A stretch of DNA of 64,000 nucleotides from Labilithrix sp. (GTDB taxonomy: Bacteria > Myxococcota_A > Polyangia > Polyangiales > Polyangiaceae). Position numbers and translations under genes: made by a program. Positions within the stretch are counted from its first letter, which is position 1, and each line of letters opens with the position of its first letter. Positions 25,403 through 35,500 of the stretch are shown piece by piece. The notes beneath the pieces are model-generated. The model was not told the origin of the DNA, made no database searches, and saw only the letters and a list, made by a program, of their open reading frames with translations. Where the stretch lies: assembly GCA_019637155.1 (NCBI GenBank), contig JAHBWE010000025.1, positions 1 through 64,000 of the forward strand, in the 5' to 3' direction.

Positions 25403-26377
25403 TCACGCGGCGCCGATCGACGGTGCGCCAGGCCCGGTCGCCGAGCACTTTCGGTCGACCTGCGACGTGTTCGTGAACGTGCAGTTGTACGACGAGCACT
25501 CGGAGTTCGACGTGCACACCTGGCCGGCGCCCTTCTGACGAAGCCATCGCTGACCTCCCTGAGACACGCACCGGTACTCGGTTCCGCCGAGGTCGATCTT
25601 CTTTTGCATGTTGGCTACCGCTCCGTTCGTCCACGGGCAGGTGCTCGTCGAGTGGCAGCGCCTCGCGCCAAGAGCGCCCGTGAAGATGGCGACGCCGTCC
25701 GTTTTGGTCGGCGTGCTGCATTGGGGGTTCGCGCCCGCGCACTGGCTCGCGTTCTGGCATTCGCTTCCAGCGCTCGAGACCGGGACGACAGCCGAGGCGT
25801 CGCAGCGGTACAAACCGGTCGTGTTGTTGACCGTGATGCTCCTCGTCTCGTTCAAGTTGAAGCCGACGCCGTTCGGCGTCACGCACGCGAAGCCCGCCGG
25901 GGCGCAGGCCCTCTCCGTGCCGAGGGTTCGGCCGCAGTTGTCCGACGCGCACATGTTGCCCGTCGAGCAGAACGTCCCGTTCGCCTTCGCGGGGACGAAC
26001 CCGGTCAGGTTGCTTTCGCAGTAGTGCTTCTTCCCACCGACCCAGATCGGAGTCATCCGCGGCTTTCCGTACGGCTGTCCCGGCATGCCGCACCCGTCGT
26101 TGTTGCTCGCCGCGCAGTAGGTACCGTGCGTCGCCGAGGGTATGGCGGGCGAGGTCGTGTACATGAGACACTTCCCGGCTGGGCAGTTGGCTCCCATCAG
26201 GCACTTCTGTCCGGGCTGCACGGGCGTGTTGGCCTCCACGGGTTTGGCCGGCAAGAGCGAGACGAAGACGATCGCGAACAGGGCCGCGACTCCGAGAGGC
26301 TTCCGCCAGCTTCGGCGGATCGCCGCCGTCGCGAGCCTTCGCCACCCAACCGTGTCGTGCATCGTTCCTCCGTTCAT
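25403..26377 (-). CDS. Secreted Cys-rich protein
   Basis: 324 residues. An N-terminal Arg-rich stretch and hydrophobic core (LGVAALFAIVFVSLLP, then AKPVEA) form a signal peptide with an AxA-type site. The mature part has about 22 cysteines in recurring short modules (QKCLMGANCPAGKC, GTFCSTGNMCASDNCG, GSECQNASQCAG, QVCTSNSECSSYNC), probably all in disulphides. Two in-frame starts, ATG 26377 and ATG 26362, each have the same duplicated ribosome site. It ends 25 bp before the HTTM gene on the same strand. The function is not recognised. Confidence 0.75.
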   Translation of the reverse strand: MNGGTMHDTVGWRRLATAAIRRSWRKPLGVAALFAIVFVSLLPAKPVEANTPVQPGQKCLMGANCPAGKCLMYTTSPAIPSATHGTYCAASNNDGCGMPGQPYGKPRMTPIWVGGKKHYCESNLTGFVPAKANGTFCSTGNMCASDNCGRTLGTERACAPAGFACVTPNGVGFNLNETRSITVNNTTGLYRCDASAVVPVSSAGSECQNASQCAGANPQCSTPTKTDGVAIFTGALGARRCHSTSTCPWTNGAVANMQKKIDLGGTEYRCVSQGGQRWLRQKGAGQVCTSNSECSSYNCTFTNTSQVDRKCSATGPGAPSIGAA

Positions 26378-26392
26378 GTCGTTCCTCCGTTC
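26363..26392. repeat. Duplicated ribosome-site segment
   Basis: A 13-bp direct repeat (26363-26375 and 26380-26392) with a 17-bp period. On the minus strand each copy gives GGAGGAACG just before one of the two possible start codons of the secreted Cys-rich protein. Confidence 0.6.
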
Positions 26393-26581
26393 GTGATGAG
26401 CCGTCCGAGCGCCCGCTGCCGAGCGCGCGGGCAAGGCCCGACAGTAGAGACGGAGTCGTCTCGGATCCGTGTGCTCTGCGAACGCTCCTCCGGCGCTCGA
26501 TCTGCTCACTCGAGCGCGGCTCGTCTCTCGTCGCCGGAGGAGGCGGCGGCGCACGCGACGACGACGTAACGTGAGGCGGGC

Positions 26582-27250
26582 TCAGAGGCATCCGCGCGCG
26601 CCGGTGTCTGTGACCGAGCACTCCTTCGGGGCCTGGCACTCCTCGACGACGACCGCGCGGCCGTTCTGGCATCCGAGGAGCGAGCGCAGGTCGGTCGAGC
26701 AGGTCACGCCGCCGGCGAGGTCGGTCTTGCACATGTCGCCGGGCGTGATGCCGCCGTTCGTGCACGCCGTGAAGGGCTGGCCGCCGGTGTTGTGCTTGGT
26801 GCAGTCGCTCGGCGGACAGTGCTGAGCGACCACCCAGGTGCCACCGACGCACCAGTGGACGGTCTTTCGATCGAAGGAGCAGACCGCCGCGCCCTCGCCC
26901 CCGCAGGGCGCTCCTTCCTTGGCGAAGTCCACGTTGGCCGAGTCGGTGCCGCATCGAACCGCGGTGATGGTCGCGACGTCGCGGCACTCCTGGAGCCCGG
27001 GGCACGCGAACACCTTCTCGTAGGCGCCGTTCGCGCAGGACAGGATCGAGCCGTCCGTCTTCCCGTCGGCGCCCGAGCCGCAACGTAGCTCACCGTCGCG
27101 TGTGCAGGCGCCGCCCACCGTGACCCCCGACGTCGGCGAAGCGGCCGGCGTCCCTGCGTCGTCGCCGCTGCTCGTCTCCGAGCTGCACGACGCTGCCGTC
27201 AGCCCCACGATGACGAGAGCGCCGAGCCGACCGCGGATCCGAATGGACAT
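26582..27250 (-). CDS. Cys-rich lipoprotein
   Basis: A 222-residue lipoprotein with its lipobox at LTAASC, followed by a Ser/Gly/Asp linker. About 20 cysteines follow, in three similar blocks, each with a G-x-x-C/L-x-C core (DGSILSCANGAYEKVFACPG; VHWCVGGTWVVAQHCPPSDC; LRSLLGCQNGRAVVVEECQA). The blocks suggest three copies of a small beta-hairpin disulphide module, the kind seen in many myxobacterial surface lipoproteins. It is separated by 205 bp from the secreted Cys-rich gene on the same strand. The role is unknown. Confidence 0.8.
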   Translation of the reverse strand: MSIRIRGRLGALVIVGLTAASCSSETSSGDDAGTPAASPTSGVTVGGACTRDGELRCGSGADGKTDGSILSCANGAYEKVFACPGLQECRDVATITAVRCGTDSANVDFAKEGAPCGGEGAAVCSFDRKTVHWCVGGTWVVAQHCPPSDCTKHNTGGQPFTACTNGGITPGDMCKTDLAGGVTCSTDLRSLLGCQNGRAVVVEECQAPKECSVTDTGARGCL

Positions 27251-27336
27251 GCACCCTCCGGTTCGAGCCGCTGGGCGCGAACGGGCTCATGGTACTCGAG
27301 CGGCGGAGCAGGAACACAGGCGAAACGGTCGAAGCG

Positions 27337-28143
27337 TCAGCCGACCGCCGCCGGCTCTTCGTCGGGCATCAGGGATTCGATGACGCCGATGAGGTCGCGC
27401 GGGAGGCAGGGCTTCGTGAGGACCGCGTCGGCGCCGGCGTCGGTGGCCTGGCGGAGGCCCAGCATCGTGGTGTGCGCGGTGATCGCGATGATGAGGATGC
27501 CCGACGTCTTCGGGTCGGACTTGAGGCGGCGCGTCGTCTGCCAGCCGTCGAGGACCGGCATCGAGAGGTCCATCACGATGACGGTCGGTCGCCGCGCCCG
27601 CACGCGCTCGAGCGCCTCCGCGCCGTCCTTCGCCTCCTCCACGCGGTAGCCCGCCTCCGCGATGTTCGAGGCGTAGAGCAGACGGTTGTCGTCCGAGTCG
27701 TCGACGACGAGGACCGTCGGCGCGTCCGGCGCCGCGCTCGCGCCCGCGCGCGCGGCGAGCGCGCGGCGGATCGCGTCGACGAGGAGGAAGCGCGCGGAGG
27801 TCTTCGCGACGAAGCCGTCACATCCCGCCGCGAGCGCGTCGCGGCGCGCGGTCGGGCGCTCGTCGGCGCTCACGACGACGATCACCGTCGCGCCGCGCGT
27901 CGCTCGCACCGCGCGCGCGAGGTCGAGGCCGTCGCCGTCGGGGAGACGGCGATCGAGCACGAGGACGGCGGGCCGCTCCACGATGCGATGCGCGGCGTCG
28001 GCGAGCGTCGCCGCCTCCGTCACGAGGAAGCCGTCGCTTCGAAGCATGTCGGCGTAGAGGGCGCGGGCGGTCGGGTCGTCCTCGACCAAGAGGGCCCGGA
28101 GGCCGACCTGCGGCCTGAGCCCCGAAGACGCAGCAGCTTTCAT
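27337..28143 (-). CDS. Double-receiver response regulator
   Basis: 268 residues with two CheY-like receiver domains in tandem and no output domain. REC1: acidic pair D22/D23, phosphoacceptor D64 (VLVLDRRLPDGDG), Lys114 in FVAKT. REC2: D148/D149 (VLVVDDSDDN), D192 (IVMDLSMPVLDG), Lys in LTKPCLP. Both pockets look complete. Such proteins act in phosphorelays or as phosphate sinks, and REC2 with DLSMPVLDGW is typical of hybrid-kinase partners. ATG 28143 is chosen over a longer Arg-rich frame. No kinase gene is adjacent. Confidence 0.85.
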   Translation of the reverse strand: MKAAASSGLRPQVGLRALLVEDDPTARALYADMLRSDGFLVTEAATLADAAHRIVERPAVLVLDRRLPDGDGLDLARAVRATRGATVIVVVSADERPTARRDALAAGCDGFVAKTSARFLLVDAIRRALAARAGASAAPDAPTVLVVDDSDDNRLLYASNIAEAGYRVEEAKDGAEALERVRARRPTVIVMDLSMPVLDGWQTTRRLKSDPKTSGILIIAITAHTTMLGLRQATDAGADAVLTKPCLPRDLIGVIESLMPDEEPAAVG

Positions 28144-28263
28144 CGCCTCAGCGGCGTGCACGTCGTGTTCCGCTCGGGATACTCGCGCTTCGCGCCTTCG
28201 TGCCACGGTGCGTGCGTGACGACTTGCCACACGCCGGGACGACGCGTGCACTCGTGCCACACC

Positions 28264-30519
28264 TCAGTCGCGGAGGCTCTCGAGGTCGCGGACGAGCTCG
28301 CTGAATGCGAGGGGCGTGAGCGCGCCCAGCTCCACCGCGTGGCGATGACGGAAGAGGCGCACCGCGCCGAGGCCCTGCTTCGGAGGAGACTCCGACATCG
28401 CGCTCACGATGAAGCCGCCCTCGATCGGCAGCTCCGCGTACAGGTCGCCGCCGAGCGGCTTCACCATGTCCCAGATCCAGCCGCTGTCCTTCGGGGAGCC
28501 CTTGCGCCAGCCGCGCGCCTCGAGGCCGATGACCTTGCCGGTCGCGACCTCCACGCCTTTCATGCGATCGAGCGCCTGCGCGCTCCGCTCGCCGTCGGTG
28601 ACGACGTAGGTCGCACGGGCGAGCTGCTCGAAGGGCTGGATGAGCTCGTACTCCGCGAAGCGCTGTGACCAGCGCTGCGCGACGACGTCGTCGAGGTCGA
28701 GGCGATGCACGAGGCCCACCGTCGCGCCGGACGGGAGCGCGGAGGGAAGGGTGAACGGCTCGTCGTCCGCGCCCGCGAGGGTGCGGTCCTCCGCCACGCG
28801 GAAGAGCGCGCGGAGCTCGTCGCCTTCGTACGTGCCCCAGAGGAGGCGCCGCGCGAGGTGGACGATGAGCGGGTGCCCGACGAGGAGCGACGTGAAGTCG
28901 GCGGCGGACCAGCGGCGCGCGGTGCACATCGCGCGCTCGAGCCGCGCGGTCTGGTTGCCGCCGACCGCCTTCGCGTCCTTCTTCAGCGCCTTCCATGCGT
29001 CGGTCGCGGCCTTCGCCTGCGCCGCGTCGTCCGTCGCCTTCGCCTTCGGGAGATCCCCGAGTTTCTTGCCGGTCTCGTCGGTGACGAACGGCGCGAGGTG
29101 CTCGTCGAAGCCGACGCGGAAGGAGCGCGGGCCGAAGGAGAGGACACGCGCGCCGTCGTCGTCGAGGTCGAGGCGCGGCGCGATGCGGTCGGCGAGCTCG
29201 TCGCGCGTGAGCTTCCGCTCCTTCGCGACGAGCTCGATCTTCTCGCGCGCCTTCTCCTGCAGCGCCTTGAACTTCAGCTTCTCCGCGATGCCGTCGAGGA
29301 GCATGAGCGAGACGTCGCTCCCGATCTGCGCGAGCGCGTCGAGGGCGCGCACCGCGCGGAGGTGGAGCGACTCGCCCGGCCACGCGCGGACGAGGGCGGT
29401 GAGCTTCCGCGCGCTCTCGTCGCCGCCGAGATGGCCGAGCGCGAGCATCGCCCAGTCTTCCTTCGCGTCGCCGCCGGACGCGAGCCACGCCTCGAAGAGC
29501 GACCACGCGAAGCGCTCGAGGGAGTCCGGCGTGCACGCGGCCTTCACGTCGGCGAGGCCCGGCGCGGGGCGGCGCGGATCGGAGACGCCGAGCAGCGTCG
29601 CGAGGTGGCGCACCGCGCTCGCGGGGAGGTGACGCCCGTTCGCGCGGAGGAGCACCGGCGGCATCGCGGCCTCGTCGAACCACTTCATCGGCGGCGGGCT
29701 CTTCGGCGCGCGCACGTTCGCGAGGAGCTCCTCCGTCGCCGCGAGCGCCGCGTCGCCGTAGCGCTTGGCGACGTCGAGCACGATCGCGTCGCGCCCGTCG
29801 TCGACGAGCATCGTGAACGCGGTCAGCGCGCCCTTCTGCGTCGCCTTCGCGAGCACGAGCGGGAGCACCCCGATCGCGGAGGCCTCCGGGAAGCGCTCGA
29901 AGTACGTCGCCATCGTGGGCTGGAGCTTCTTGCCCTTCGTCCCTTGCGCCATCGCGGCGAGGAGCGCGGCGGAGCGGGGCGACTCGACCAGCGTCGCGTT
30001 CTCGGCCGCGTCTCGCTGGTACGCGTCCGCGTATTCGGGATGGTCCTTTCCGTTCTCGAGGAGGGAGGGGAAGACCTCGATCCCGAAGCGTCCCAGCAGG
30101 TAGGCGGCGTCCGCGTACTTCGGGTCCGGCGTCGTCGTGAACACCTTGCGGACCATCCCGGCCGCGGCGTCGTCGCTCATGAAATCGAGCCAGCCCGGGA
30201 TGCACACCTCGACCTTCTTGTATCGGGCGAGCCTCTCTTCGTTGGCGCGCACGATCACGGCGTCGAAGTCCGCCTGCGGCGCGCCGTCGGCCGGGATGTC
30301 GCGAATGATGTTCGGGTATTTCCGGAAGTACGCGCGGCCCGAGCGCGCCGCCGCCGCTCCTTTTTCGCGGTCCTCCTCCGTGAGCGCGAGACGCTCTTCG
30401 TACGGGAGCGGGGTCAGGCCTTCGACCGTCGTCGCGCCCTTGGCCTTCTTCGGCGGCTCGAGCCACCACGGCTTCACGAGGACGGCCGGCAGATCGGAGG
30501 CGGCGGCTTCTTCGGACAT
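28264..30519 (-). CDS. Large DUF4132-like protein
   Basis: 751 residues, cytoplasmic. The C-terminal half matches the pattern I associate with DUF4132 (ARRWSAADFTSLLVGHPLI, LLWGTYEGDELRALFRVAED, VGLVHRLDLDD, then WSQRFAEYELIQPFEQLARA). The N-terminal half is helical and repeat-like with charged loops. ATG 30517-30519 begins MSEEAAASDL; the frame upstream runs into the divergent lipoprotein gene and is rejected. The family is of unknown molecular function and often large in myxobacteria and actinobacteria. No catalytic motif was identified. Confidence 0.7.
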   Translation of the reverse strand: MSEEAAASDLPAVLVKPWWLEPPKKAKGATTVEGLTPLPYEERLALTEEDREKGAAAARSGRAYFRKYPNIIRDIPADGAPQADFDAVIVRANEERLARYKKVEVCIPGWLDFMSDDAAAGMVRKVFTTTPDPKYADAAYLLGRFGIEVFPSLLENGKDHPEYADAYQRDAAENATLVESPRSAALLAAMAQGTKGKKLQPTMATYFERFPEASAIGVLPLVLAKATQKGALTAFTMLVDDGRDAIVLDVAKRYGDAALAATEELLANVRAPKSPPPMKWFDEAAMPPVLLRANGRHLPASAVRHLATLLGVSDPRRPAPGLADVKAACTPDSLERFAWSLFEAWLASGGDAKEDWAMLALGHLGGDESARKLTALVRAWPGESLHLRAVRALDALAQIGSDVSLMLLDGIAEKLKFKALQEKAREKIELVAKERKLTRDELADRIAPRLDLDDDGARVLSFGPRSFRVGFDEHLAPFVTDETGKKLGDLPKAKATDDAAQAKAATDAWKALKKDAKAVGGNQTARLERAMCTARRWSAADFTSLLVGHPLIVHLARRLLWGTYEGDELRALFRVAEDRTLAGADDEPFTLPSALPSGATVGLVHRLDLDDVVAQRWSQRFAEYELIQPFEQLARATYVVTDGERSAQALDRMKGVEVATGKVIGLEARGWRKGSPKDSGWIWDMVKPLGGDLYAELPIEGGFIVSAMSESPPKQGLGAVRLFRHRHAVELGALTPLAFSELVRDLESLRD

Positions 30520-30571
30520 GCGCGAGAAATTACCCGAGCCGTCGCACGGCGTCGCGGACACACTCGGGAAA

Positions 30572-30934
30572 ATGCGCCTCACCGCCTTCGCCGCCGCCGT
30601 GCTCGTGACCGCTTGTGGAGGGAAGACGACGTCCACGGACGGAGACGGCTCGGGCGGCGCCGCCACCGCCGCGACCGCGGATCCGGCGACGCCGGGGTGT
30701 CCGAAGCCGGTCCCGTGGACGCGGGACTACGGCGACGTCGACGTGTCGAGCTTCGGCTGCGAGTGCGCCGACCGCTCCGACTGCGCGGCGGGCGAGATCT
30801 GCATGACGTTCCCGTCGCTCTCGAGCGCGCACTGCGTGCGGACGAGCGACGCGTGCTCGGTCGTCGACTGCCGCGGCAGCGGGACGTGCATCGTCGCGGC
30901 CTCGGAGCCGGTGATGCCGCTCTGCTATCACTGA
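30572..30934 (+). CDS. Small Cys-rich lipoprotein
   Basis: A 120-residue lipoprotein. The signal peptide AFAAAVLVTACGG gives the lipid Cys, followed by a Thr/Asp/Gly linker and a compact domain with ten cysteines (FGCECADRSDCAAGEICMTF, HCVRTSDACSVVDCRGSGTC). It resembles the small Dickkopf-like/Cys-rich modules common in Polyangiales. ATG 30572 starts at the signal peptide and is divergent from the DUF4132-like gene with only 52 bp between. It overlaps the end of the next convergent gene by 7 bp. Confidence 0.75.
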   Translation: MRLTAFAAAVLVTACGGKTTSTDGDGSGGAATAATADPATPGCPKPVPWTRDYGDVDVSSFGCECADRSDCAAGEICMTFPSLSSAHCVRTSDACSVVDCRGSGTCIVAASEPVMPLCYH

Positions 30935-32019
30935 CGCCGCGCGCGGAACGCCTTCACGACGAGCCCGATCGCGAGCGCCTGCAGCGCGCCGAACCACGCG
31001 TAGAGCGGCCAGCGCGAGCGCGCGTCCGCGTCGTCGTTCGGGTACTCGACCTTGCCGATCTGGATCTCGCGCGTGAGCACGACGCCCTTGCCGCCGGCGA
31101 GCTCGGGCAACGTCAGCTCGACGCGGCAGGTGCCGAAGCGGCGCGCGGTGACGGTCGCGAGCTGGCTCCTGTTCTCGTCCGCGAGCGAGTCGAGGCGCGC
31201 GCTCACGGCGCAGACCTCCGGCGTGAGGCTCCGCGCCCGCGTGAGCGCGGTCTGGTTGCACACCGCGGTCGCGCCGTCGCGGAGGCGCGCCCAGACGTAG
31301 GTCTCTTGCGACACGAGCATGCGCGCCGGCGCGAAGAGCTCCGCCTCCTTCAGATCGCGCGGCTCGACGATGCGGAGCGTGAGCTTCGAGTCGTCGACGG
31401 TGGAGCGCACGGTGACCTGGCCGCGCGCGCCCTTGCCGCGGTAGCGATAGAGGCGGCCGGCCTGCGGCTGCGTGACGAGCTCGAGCGCGCCCGCCGGCTC
31501 GACCGCGACCGGTACGACGCCGTAGCCGATGACGGGACGGCCGTCCGCCGTCGTCAGGTCGTGGAAGACGTCGACGTTGCCGCCGCGGAGGTAGATCGCC
31601 TCGCGATCGTCGGTGCACGCGTGCTCGAGCGCGTGCCGCGCCGGCTTCGCGACGTGGAAGAACATGCTGTCGCGGAGCTCCGCGCCGTCGGGGCCGCGCG
31701 CGACGATCGTGACCTCGGCGACGCCCGGCGCGACGCCGCGCAACGTCAGCGTCTTGCCGCGGACCTTGTCGATCGCGAGGACGCCCGGCGCCGACGACGT
31801 CGCCGAGCGGATCGTGAGCTTGTCGTCGTCGTCGTCCGCGCCGCCGTTCGCGAACGCGTGCACGTCGAGCTTCGCGCCCGGCGCGATCGGCTTCACGAAG
31901 TCCTCGATCTGGACCGAGCTCATGTACGCGATCGTGAATTTTCCGTCGTGGCCGGTGACCTTCGAGTAGCAGCCGGGGAGGCCGAGGAGCGCGAGGACGA
32001 GGAGAGCGGGGGCGCGCAT
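30928..32019 (-). CDS. Lipoprotein with beta domains and C-terminal helix
   Basis: 363 residues. The lipobox is LLGLPGC. The mature chain looks like repeated Ig-like/BIG2-type beta domains (VRGKTLTLRGVAPGVAEVTI is a typical bacterial Ig motif), with a Cys pair pattern in the second half. It ends in a hydrophobic helix with an Arg-rich tail (WFGALQALAIGLVVKAFRAR), unusual for a lipoprotein, so the protein may be anchored at both ends. A much longer upstream frame is antisense to the efflux gene and is rejected. The function is unknown. Confidence 0.75.
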   Translation of the reverse strand: MRAPALLVLALLGLPGCYSKVTGHDGKFTIAYMSSVQIEDFVKPIAPGAKLDVHAFANGGADDDDDKLTIRSATSSAPGVLAIDKVRGKTLTLRGVAPGVAEVTIVARGPDGAELRDSMFFHVAKPARHALEHACTDDREAIYLRGGNVDVFHDLTTADGRPVIGYGVVPVAVEPAGALELVTQPQAGRLYRYRGKGARGQVTVRSTVDDSKLTLRIVEPRDLKEAELFAPARMLVSQETYVWARLRDGATAVCNQTALTRARSLTPEVCAVSARLDSLADENRSQLATVTARRFGTCRVELTLPELAGGKGVVLTREIQIGKVEYPNDDADARSRWPLYAWFGALQALAIGLVVKAFRARRQ

Positions 32020-32112
32020 GCTGGAGCAGAATGCTACGCAGCGCCGCCCGCGCGCGCTCCGGTTTCCACATGTGTGCAGCGCGGCGTGAGCGTTGCTTCT
32101 CCTCGCGACGTG

Positions 32113-32514
32113 ATGAGGTGGTGTGGTCTGATCGGCGCGATCGCCTTGGCGGCGTGCAGCGAGGGCACGGAGGAGCCGATCGTCACGAGCGCCGCGACCG
32201 AGCCGCTCGGCACCCTCACGCTGCGCTGGACGGTGGCGGGATCGCGCGACGCGCGCGCGTGCGCGACCGCGAGCGCGCCCGTCATCGACGTCTCGATCGT
32301 CAGCCCCGACACCGGCGGCGAGCTCGAGGCGTTCCAGGAGCGATGCGTCACCTTCGCGACGATGGCCGTCCTCGCGCCCGGCACCTACGCCGCGCGCGTG
32401 CACCTCGTCGACACGAGCGGCGACCCGCGGACGCCGCCGGTGGAGCTCCCCGCGTTCACGCTCGCGGAGGGCGGCGTGATCGTGCAGGAGGTCGACTTCG
32501 CGTCGTTCCTCTAA
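32113..32514 (+). CDS. Small lipoprotein
   Basis: 133 residues. The signal peptide and lipobox (IGAIALAACSEG) are followed by a beta-rich domain (GTLTLRWTVAGSRDARAC, then APVIDVSIVSPDTGG, GTYAARVHLVDTSGD). The LTLRWTV...Y.A.V.L.D pattern is common in small myxobacterial lipoproteins. ATG 32113 or GTG 32110 are both possible. The stop overlaps the stop of the convergent efflux gene by 4 bp. The role is unknown. Confidence 0.7.
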   Translation: MRWCGLIGAIALAACSEGTEEPIVTSAATEPLGTLTLRWTVAGSRDARACATASAPVIDVSIVSPDTGGELEAFQERCVTFATMAVLAPGTYAARVHLVDTSGDPRTPPVELPAFTLAEGGVIVQEVDFASFL

Positions 32515-35500
32515 GCCTCGGTCTCGGGGCGCACCAGCAGCGAGAGGAGGCCCGGCAGCACGAGCAGCGTGAGGACGGTGCTGAAGAAGATGCCGACGAT
32601 GACGACGGTGGCGAGCGGCCGCTGCACCTCCGAGCCCGCGCTCGTCGCGAGCGCCATCGGGAGGAAGCCGAGGCCGGCGACCGCGGCGGTGGTCAGGACC
32701 GCGCGGAGCGAGCCGGCGGTGCCCTTCACGATCGCGGCGCGGACGTCCTTGCCGTCCGCGAGCGCGCGCCGCATCGCCGTCGCGATGACGACGCCGTTCA
32801 GCACCGAGACGCCGCCGAGCGCGATGAAGCCGACCGCGGCGGGGAGGCTGAACGGCATCCCGCGCGCGAGGAGCCCGATCATGCCGCCCGTCGTCGCGAA
32901 GGGGACGAGGAGGAAGACCGCGAACGCGGGGCGGAGGCTCCTGAACATCCAGAAGAGCATCCCGAGGATGACGGCGATGACGGCGGGGACGACGAGCGCG
33001 AGCCGCGCCGACGCGCGCTCGAAGTTCTCGAACTGCCCGCCCCACTCGATGCGGTAGCCGCTCGGCAGCCCGGCCGACTTGCCGACCTTCGCCTTCGCCT
33101 CCGCGACCCACGAGACGAGATCGCGGCCGCGGAGGTTCACGTCGACGCGGATCAGCCGCTCGCGGTTGAGGCGCTTCACGACCGAAGGGCCGTCGCCCTC
33201 CTGGAAGCTCACCACCTCCGCGAGCGGGACCGTGTTGCCGCTCTCGGTCTCGACGAAGAGGTCCTCGAGCGCCTCCGCGTTCGGCTGCGACGGCGGGATG
33301 AAGACGCGGAGGTCGAAGCGCTTCTCGTCCTCGTAGACGGTGCCGACCGGCACGCCCTCGCGTGACGACGCGAGCACGTCGAACGCGTGCCGGACCTTCA
33401 CCCCATAGCGCGCCATGCGCTGGCGATCGGCGGTCGCGGTGATGGTGGGCTGCCCGAGGATGCGCTCGATCTTGAGGTCGCCGGTGCCCTTGATCCCGCG
33501 GACGAGATCGCCGACGTGGTTCGAGAGGTCGACGAGGCGATCGAGATCGGTCCCGACGATCTTGATCGAGACGTCCGCGCGCGAGCCGGCGATGAGCTGG
33601 TTGGTGAGGTCCTCGATCGGCTGCGACACCGAGACGAAGGTGGAGGGGACCTGCGTCTCGATCCGGTCCTTCAGCTTCGTGCTCAGCTCCTCGAAGTCGC
33701 GCGCGCTCGTCCACGCCTTCTTCGGCTTGAGCGGGACGAGGATGTCGGTGTTGTTGTTGCCGACCGCGTCGAGCGCGACCTCGGCGCGGCCGCTCTGGCC
33801 GAGCGCCTTCTCCGCCTCGGGGAACGAGAGGACGACCTTCTCCGCGAGGAGGTCGAGGCGCCGCGCCTCCTCGAGCGCGACGCTCGGGGCGCGCTGCATC
33901 GCGAGGACGCAGTCGCCCTCGAAGATGCGCGGGACGAACTCGGCGCCGGCGCGGGAGAACGCGAAGCCGACCGCGACGAAGGAGACGGTCGCGAGGCCGA
34001 GGAGCGGCCAGCGCGCGCCGAGCACGGCGCCGACGAAGCGCTCGTAGCGATGCTCGAGCCGCTCGAGCCACGCCGGACCGTGCCCGCGCTTCGGCGGCAC
34101 CGCGAGGACGAGGAGGGCGGGGAAGAAGACGACGGAGTAGACGAGGGCGCCGAAGAGCGCGCACGCCATCGTGATCGCCATCGGGCGGAACATCTTGCCC
34201 TCGACGCCCTCGAGCGTGAGGAGCGGGATGTAGACGAGCATGATGATCGCGACCGCGAACGCGACCGGCTTCACGACGAGCGCGGCGACGTCGCCGTAGG
34301 CCTTCGCGCGCGCGGCGCCGGTGAGCTCGCGGCCGGCGGTGGCGGCGATGATCGCCTCCAGCACGACGATCGGGCCGTCGACGAGGAACCCGAAGTCGAT
34401 CGCGCCGAGGCTCATCAGGTCGCCGGTCACGCGGAACGCGTGCATCCCGAAGAGCGCGATCGCCATCGACGCGGGGATGCCCGCCGCGACGACGAGCGCG
34501 CCGCGGATCGTCCCGAGCATGAGCGCGAGGACGATCGTCACGATGAGGAGGCCCTCGGCGAGGTTCGTCGCCACGGTCTTGAGCGTCTGCTCGACGAAGG
34601 ACGCGCGGTCGTAGATGACCTCGACGCGGACCCCGGGCGGGAGGTCCCGCTCGATCTCGCGCATCCGCGCCTTCACCGCGTAGATGACGTCGCGGCTGTT
34701 CGAGCCGGCGAGCATCATCACGAGCGCGGAGACCGCCTCGCGCTCGCCGTTCAGCGTGACGACGCCGTAGCGGAGCGCCGCGCCGATGCGCACCTCGGCG
34801 ACGTGGCGCACGAGGATGGCGGGCCCCACCTTCGGGCTCCGGACGACGACGTCGCCGATCTCTTCCTCGTTCTTGACCATGCCGCGGCCGCGGATCGTGA
34901 ACGACTCGCCGCCGCGCTCGACGTAGCCGCCGCCGACGTTGAGGCTCGCTGCCTCGAGCGCGGAGAGCACGTCGCCGAGCGTGAGCTGCCGCGCGCGGAG
35001 GCGCTGCGGATCGACGATGACCTGGTACTGCTTGAGCTCTCCGCCGAAGGGGTTCACCTCGACGACGCCGGGGACGCTGCGGAGGCGCGGGCCGATCTCC
35101 CAGTCGAGGAGCGTGCGGAGCTGCATCGCGGAGTGCTGCTCCGAGCGGACGACGAACTTGTAGATCGTGCCGAGCCCGGTCGACGGCGGCGCGAGCTCGG
35201 GCAGCCCGGCCGAGGGCGGGAGATCTCCCTGCACCTGGCGGATGCGCTCGAGGATCATCTGGCGCGCCCACCAGATGTCGGTGCCGTCCTCGAAGACGAC
35301 GGTGACGGCGGAGAGGCCGAAGCGCGAGATGCTGCGGATCTGCGCGCTCTTCGGGACGCCGTTGAGGGCCTTTTCGATCGGCGCGGTGACGGTGCGCTCG
35401 ACCTCGATCGGCGAGAGGCCGCCGCACTTGGTGAGGATGTCGACCTGCACGCTCGAGACGTCGGGGAGCGCGTCGATCGGGAGCCGCCGCGCGGCGACGA

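Noticed and set aside
30928..35427. 1,499-codon minus frame covering the efflux gene
   Set aside because: Only its last 363 codons, from 32019, form a real lipoprotein. The rest is out of frame with the clear RND pump.
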